Of a stretch of DNA of 64,000 bases, positions 60,806-64,000 are shown piece by piece. Position 1 is the stretch's first letter; each line of letters opens with the position of its first letter. The notes beneath the pieces are model-generated. The model made no database searches. It was not told the DNA's origin and saw only the letters and a list, made by a program, of their open reading frames with translations. Origin of the DNA: Amia ocellicauda (Eukaryota; Chordata; Actinopteri; Amiiformes; Amiidae); assembly GCF_036373705.1 (NCBI RefSeq), contig NC_089867.1, positions 21,385,823 to 21,449,822 on the forward strand. The letters are read 5' to 3'. The translations under genes were made by a program, and so were the position numbers.

Positions 60806-61636
60806 TTAGGAAGTGGATCCAATAGAGTCTGAGTGAAATGTTATATATCCTGAGGAGGCTGAAGGCGAGCTTAAAAAACTATTTGTGCTTCCCTTGCTCT
60901 CCACTTTAGTCAGATTGTCTTGGTCCCCCCAGCCGCTGCTGCCCCCCAGGCCTGTCCTGATCCTGCGGGAGGAGCGGTCGCCGGTCCGCAGGGTGTGGCT
61001 GGGGAGCAACAGTTCGGACGCTCGGTGCCCGTGGGGCGGGTCGCCCCCGCAGCCCTTCCCCGTGGCGCACGCCCCGCTGCCCTCTGCCCCGGCCGCCCGC
61101 CCCCCGGCGCTCCCCAGGGCCACATGCGCCGAGTTCTCGGGGGTCACCGCCACCACGCCCACCAGCGTGACGCCCTTGCCGTGCTCGGTGAAGCGCCGCA
61201 GGGCCTGGGGCTCGCGCTCGAAGTCCGTGAGGGGGAAGTGCGGGTAGAGGATGATGCGCTGCTCGTAGATGTCCGGGACCAGGGAGATGGCGGACGTGCG
61301 CAGCGGGCTCCTGATGGGGCTGGGCAGCGGCGTCTCGTCGATGAAGTTGATCACCTCATCCCGGCTGAAGCATTTAAAGTCCTCCTCGTAACGCTCCTCC
61401 CGGGGCAGCTGCTTGAGAGAGAGAACGCTTTCCTCGGATTTCCTCCGCTTGCGGTAGGGCAGGTTCTCCTCGTGGTAGGAGACCAGGCTGCTTCTCCGCC
61501 TCTCGTGGCGAGGAGAGCTGTAGTGCGGGATCCCAATGATGTCCTCGGTGGAGCCCCAGCGATGGAGGTAGGAAGGTATCTGGCCGGTGCTCCACATGTC
61601 GGTTTCGTCGTGGGAGTATCTTCTTGTAGGGGGCAC
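60806..61636 (-). CDS. gpr153: gpr153, last coding exon (C-terminal tail), partial gene
   Basis: The exon starts after an acceptor (GTTGGCCAG, minus strand) at 61636 and ends at the TAA at 60808-60806, giving 276 residues. It is the cytoplasmic tail of the orphan GPCR GPR153. It begins VPPTRRYSHDETD (human VPPTRRFSHDD), then has RWGSTEDI, ERRRSSLVSYHEE, FEREPQALRR and the conserved end GSTNSFLSSPSASSGYITFH then SDSIGS. The serine-rich, basic tail has no membrane segment; the seven-helix part and the rest of the receptor are encoded by exons that must lie beyond 61.7 kb and past the right edge, as I find none of them before 64000. The middle of the exon (about 60.92-61.30 kb) is very GC-rich. 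GPR153 has no established ligand; its close relative is GPR162. Confidence 0.93.
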   Translation of the reverse strand: MPPTRRYSHDETDMWSTGQIPSYLHRWGSTEDIIGIPHYSSPRHERRRSSLVSYHEENLPYRKRRKSEESVLSLKQLPREERYEEDFKCFSRDEVINFIDETPLPSPIRSPLRTSAISLVPDIYEQRIILYPHFPLTDFEREPQALRRFTEHGKGVTLVGVVAVTPENSAHVALGSAGGRAAGAEGSGACATGKGCGGDPPHGHRASELLLPSHTLRTGDRSSRRIRTGLGGSSGWGDQDNLTKVESKGSTNSFLSSPSASSGYITFHSDSIGSTS

Positions 61637-62033
61637 CTGGCCAACACAGAGAGGACAACGCCAGCTTAGACCTGTTACTTATCCATGCCAGACAAGACAA
61701 TGTTCATAGAGCACTCAGCACAACCCTTTCTTTACACCTGTCTTTACATATTAGGAATGTATATTGGAGTGGCTGAGATGCTAATTTAAAAGTGTTTTGT
61801 TATCATTTAAGAGCAGTTCACGTTGAAAAATAGAAAATACTTCTGGAATCTGGCCCTCAGAATCTGAAATTAACTGTTATTACACATTCCTGATATATTC
61901 CACAGAACAGGTTATTACTGCACTAATAGTATATGAACATGGGAAGGGTTATGCTATATAAAACATTTTTTTTCTGTTTTAAAGCCAGATTGTTACACAT
62001 CTTTTTTATAATCTGCCTTATACGGAGCCCTGG
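61637..62033 (-). other. gpr153 intron, left part
   Basis: Non-coding, AT-rich sequence directly upstream of the last gpr153 exon. No other exon seen. Confidence 0.6.
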
Positions 62034-62816
62034 AGTGGACATGAAGTTAAATCTATATATATCGTGTGCATGATTTAATTATATTGTGGGGATGATTTGT
62101 GGAACTACATAATTTGTAGTTTTCCCTTTTACTTCCTGTTTACATCACTGTCTTCGTTACATGTGACAGGATCGCATTCAGAAGGAAGCAATAAATGGAG
62201 TGAATTCACGGTCAAAATCAGAGTTATGTTCAAACGGCTATATTACTTTTCAAAGTTTGTACGTCTACAGTTAGGCACATCCTACTGCTATGAACAAAGG
62301 ATGGATATGTTCTTACTGACATAAACAATATGATTATGATGTTAGTTGTAATTCATGCTTGGCTACAATAGGGCTTAGAAAAGACAGTTATGCTTTTAAT
62401 ATCACATTAAACATCCAATCTTTTGTGTAACAGTTTGAACAGTGCCAGTCTTGTAATTTATATTTTGGATAAAAGGCTACATTTTAAGTACAGTAAGCCA
62501 CGTTGAGCATATTCACATTAAATCGATTACATCATATTGTTTATGTCCGTAAAAACATATCCATCCTTTGTTCATAGCAGTAGGATGTGCCTAACTGTAG
62601 ACGTACAAACTGAAAAGTAATATGGTTATGTTTGAACATAACTCTGATTTTGACCGTGAATTCACTGTGGAGTGGAGATGTGGATGGGAGGTAATAGGGA
62701 AAACTACAAATTATGTAGTTCCACATATAGTTCCCGTGATATAATATCATTACCACGATATAATAAATAATTCCCACGATATATATCTATTTACTTCATG
62801 TCCCCTCCAGGGCTCC
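62034..62816. mobile_element. 783 bp fold-back element with about 300 bp inverted arms
   Basis: The left arm (about 62034-62335) and right arm (about 62531-62816) are inverted copies with scattered differences and small gaps, separated by a loop of about 195 bp. The outer ends read GGAGCCCTGGAG and CTCCAGGGCTCC. Translation of the arms on opposite strands gives the same run, EFTVKIRVMFK and then VRLQLGTSYCYEQRMDMF. I see no target duplication, no transposase and no known family. It sits in what is probably the last gpr153 intron. Confidence 0.75.
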
Positions 62817-64000
62817 ACAACTACTTCATATAACAAGCACAGACTGATGCTTTTGAAGTATAATTTTCTGTCTCACTCTCAAAGTATATCTATGTCATTC
62901 AAGGCACTCTGTAATTTAAAAACTCCTTTAAGGTAAAGCTATGTTTGACATGAAATAACACTACCCTAGATTGTTAATAAGGTCATATTCAAATATTGTA
63001 AATTGTAAATAATCAAATACTGATCTACTACTGTAAAGTGATACTCACATTTCACACTGTTCTGAGAACTATATAAGAGAAACATAATATAGGCTTTTAG
63101 CAAGAAAATGCCACTAAGATAAGCAAAACGTACATAACAAGCTTGGCACCAGTATATCCCCCTATAGCAGTTCTCTTAAATAAGTAAACGCATGTCTGAT
63201 GGAAAGACAGATATCTGAAGATACAGTAGCTGTTGATGTAAAGTGATTCCTGCAGAAGGCAGCAAAGCACTGACATGACAGAGAGTGAGGATGATGTAAA
63301 ATGGGAGATTGCGGCCGTGATGCAGAATACAGAATTCAACAAGCTCTCCATCCTACAGACTATACTGCCATTCATACAATATTAAGTATGAAGTTGATGC
63401 AATACACTGAATATCATAGATAACTCATGATTTTGTCTGAATTAGTGTTTATTTTGTATAATCTATATTCTTCTTACTCCTACATTGCCAGTTTTTCTTT
63501 TACTTTGTCTAGTTTTTTTATTTTTCCTGTTTGGCAAAGATAAAATGTAATTCTGTTTTTAATACTGTGTGGGTCTCTTCACATTGAGAAATATATTAGG
63601 AATTGCAGGCAGTACAACCCCAGTCTAAGTGTTTGCACATAATTAAGAATATACACGTGAACACATGGTTATGTTGCTCACAATCGCTAGGGGAAATTGA
63701 TTAGAATTTTTCATGACTTTAAATATTTGTAAATATCCTTAATTATAACTATTTGTAAACAAAAACAAGCCGGATTATAACCTGCACCACTGTGTGGTGA
63801 TTTCAAATCCTGCCAAACAGAGATTATTACAAACAGATTATTATTATTTAAAATGTGCTGGCTGGCTTTCCTAAAACCTTAGCAATGAACCTGTATGAAT
63901 GAATGGATTGATGCTGTGAAATGATAGCTACTGTACCCGTTTCTGTTTCAGTGCTTCCCTTGACATGTATAATTTCACCCTCACACGTAACACCGCAGTG
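62817..64000 (-). other. Probable gpr153 intron, right part
   Basis: AT-rich DNA with no recognised exon up to the window edge. The gpr153 exon that precedes the tail exon is not visible. Confidence 0.45.

Noticed and set aside
60885-61669. Long plus-strand frames over 60.9-61.7 kb (120 and 249 codons)
   Set aside because: Shadows of the GC-rich gpr153 tail exon on the opposite strand.
1-64000. tRNA genes and CRISPR-like arrays
   Set aside because: I looked for T-loop-like GGTTCRAATCC boxes and regularly spaced repeats and saw none; this is vertebrate nuclear DNA.

Overview
The window looks like nuclear DNA of a ray-finned fish. It has spliced vertebrate genes with GT-AG introns, a tandem cluster of fish-type T1R taste receptor genes, Tc1/mariner copies, a LINE relic and many trinucleotide microsatellites. 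The species cannot be resolved from the sequence. The genes recognised (rer1, T1R genes, hes3-type genes, gpr153) are of kinds that lie on human 1p36.3, so this is a conserved synteny block, although in human RER1 and HES3/GPR153 are several megabases apart.

Layout. 1-9.6 kb is mostly non-coding, with a GC-rich first exon of a CGGBP1-like gene on the minus strand (3027-3271), a small cellular-retinol-binding-protein-like relic (5218-5424), a LINE relic (7545-8060) and a broken Tc1 copy (8083-8955). 9.5-15.6 kb holds rer1: a non-coding first exon, six coding exons giving the full 196 aa, and a long 3'UTR with a quadruplex-type G tract just after the stop. 16.9-33.8 kb holds three tandem, same-strand, six-exon T1R2-like receptor genes. 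The first two are complete (836 and 832 aa). The third has intact exons 2-6 but its only recognisable exon 1 is decayed. The last exons of genes 2 and 3 are nearly identical at their 3' ends, which points to gene conversion. 34.9-36.0 kb is a Tc1/mariner copy with perfect terminal repeats and an open 290-codon transposase frame.

36.8-50.6 kb holds two tandem hes3-type bHLH-Orange repressors ending in WRPW, about 11 kb apart. The DNA around and between them is gene-poor and contains two families of short, mutually similar non-coding blocks (36.3-53.2 kb) that look like duplicated regulatory elements. Both hes3 genes carry a Sox-Oct-like composite site just upstream of the start codon. This candidate cis-regulatory architecture is the most interesting signal in the window. 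From 50.6 to 60.8 kb I see no gene. 60806-61636 is the last coding exon of gpr153 on the minus strand, whose other exons lie beyond the right edge. A 783 bp fold-back element sits at 62034-62816, probably in the preceding gpr153 intron.

Functionally, rer1 is a housekeeping Golgi-ER sorting receptor, the T1R genes encode chemosensory family C GPCRs, the hes3 pair are developmental transcriptional repressors, and gpr153 is an orphan GPCR. Apart from the two families they are tandem duplicates of, the genes share a locus rather than a pathway.
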